Assembly (NCBI GenBank): GCA_035236585.1
Contig: CP141137.1
Coordinates: forward strand, 44,228,057 to 44,292,056
DNA from: Warburgia ugandensis
Lineage: Eukaryota; Streptophyta; Magnoliopsida; Canellales; Canellaceae
DNA length: 64,000 bases
Direction: 5' to 3'
Shown here: positions 63,089 through 64,000 of the stretch, one piece after another
Position numbering within the stretch: position 1 is the first letter of the stretch
Layout of the letters: every line of letters begins with the position of its first letter
Translations under genes and position numbers: made by a program
Notes under the pieces: generated by a model
What the model was told of the DNA's origin: nothing
The model's database searches: none
The model's input: only the letters and a program-made list of their open reading frames with translations

Positions 63089-64000
63089 ATGAAAAATCTA
63101 AAGTTCCCTACTTAAGGTGACAACTATAAAGTCTGGAAGAAGAAAATTCTCCTTCATTTAGGGTGTATGGATCTTGATTATGCTCTTTGAAAGGAAGATC
63201 CTCCTGAAATTACAAAATATAATGCTCATGCCAAGATCACTCTATATAAACGTTGGAAGCGATCTAATCGCTTGAGCATGATGTTCATTAAATCTCGTAT
63301 TAGTACTAATATCTGTAGGTCAATACCTAAATGTGAGAATGTCAAAGATCTTATGAAAGCTATTGATGAACAATTTGAGTCATCAGATAAAGCACTGGCT
63401 AGCACCCTAATGAACAAGTTGTCATCAATGAAATTGACTGGCACTAGAGGAGTGCGCGAGCACATTATGCGGATGAGGGACATAGCTGCTTAGCTAAAGT
63501 CATTGCAGATTGAGATATTTAAGTCCTTTTTTAGTACACTTTGTCTTGAACTCTCTCCCTTCTTAGTATGAACCATTCAAAATTTCATACAACACATAAG
63601 AAAAACTGGTCAATTAATGAACTCTTGACCATGTGTATTCAAGAAGAGGAGAGATTAGTTCAAGAAATGGGTGAGAGTGCACATATGACGACCCATAAAA
63701 AGGACAAGAAGCAAGTTATTAAAAGGAAAGCGAAAGGCAAAGCTATAACCTATATTGATAAGAAGGAGGCTATGAGGTGTTTCTTTTGTAAAAAAAAAGG
63801 ACACATGAGAAAAGATTGCCCTAAGAGGAAGGCTTGGCTGGAAAAGAAAGGTAATCTCAATTCTTGTATGCTATGAATCTAATATAGTTGATATTTCACA
63901 TACCACATGGTGGATTGATTTTGGTTCTACAATCCATATTTGTAATATCATATAGGATTTTCTAAATCAAAGGAGACCAATGGAAAGTGAATGGAGCATC
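63089..64000 (+). mobile_element. Ty1/copia element, gag and start of protease, cut by window end
   Basis: The gag starts at ATG 63089 and shows DNYKVWKKKILLHLG with a stop just before it. Then comes LMKAIDEQFESSDKALASTL (63350-63405), a MNKLSSMKLTG block and VREHIMRMRDIAA. After a gap with stops, the frame 63568-63876 gives EERLVQEMG, a basic stretch and a CX2CX4HX4C zinc knuckle (CFFCKKKGHMRKDC). Near 63908-63940 the protease motif reads WWIDFGSTIHI, with the expected Ser-Gly of the active site changed. A QRRPME block follows, then the window ends. Several C-to-T stops show that the copy is inactive. Confidence 0.85.

Overview
The window is nuclear DNA from a flowering plant, dominated by LTR retrotransposons. 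The evidence is plant-type Ty3/gypsy elements (Tekay/Del-like chromoviruses and an Athila-type element), a Tnt1-like Ty1/copia element, Au-like SINEs, and one multi-intron host gene that matches plant peroxin 14. The species cannot be fixed from the sequence. I see no bacterial, organellar or CRISPR-type content, and no system that looks new to biology. The interest lies in the nested transposon structure and in the damaged state of the one host gene.

Layout. (1) 1-12062, + strand: an old Tekay/Del-like chromovirus. It has the end of a 5' LTR, a primer binding site, decayed gag, protease, RT, RNase H, integrase and chromodomain, and a 3.1 kb 3' LTR. Its integrase is split by a related solo LTR (3804-8120) whose right end was later tandemly duplicated. 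(2) 12063-24382, - strand: the PEX14 gene, ten recognisable exons. Intron 1 carries a hAT-like element that itself carries an Au-like SINE. Another intron carries a tandem duplication of about 420 bp period. The reading frame has several lesions, so the gene is either a decaying copy or is affected by one-base consensus errors. (3) 25004-37631, - strand: a nearly complete Athila-type element with two similar LTRs, a TSD of ATGGT, a tRNA-Asp-type primer site, gag and pol broken by many one-base frameshifts, and no env-like frame. (4) 37637-45349, + strand: remains of another Tekay-like element, with a 3.8 kb 3' LTR. (5) 45797 to about 48750, - strand: an LTR of a related family facing the previous one. 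(6) 48751-51671: degenerate DNA with a SINE fragment. (7) 51677-60482, - strand: a Tnt1-like copia element with TSD GATAA, loaded with younger insertions: a TRIM-like fold-back repeat (TSD GCAAT), an Athila-type solo LTR, and an Au-like SINE. (8) 60488-64000: a possible LTR end with primer site, a long TA repeat, a broken fragment of a CHX-type cation/H+ antiporter, and the 5' part of another copia element running off the window.

Insertion order can be read from the nesting. The chromoviruses and the copia element are old: they carry many stop codons of the C-to-T type. The Athila element, the SINE in intron 1 and the local duplication near 7.4 kb are young, with near-identical LTRs, exact target duplications and near-identical units. 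The only gene with a clear cellular role is PEX14, which would dock the cargo receptor PEX5 at the peroxisomal membrane.
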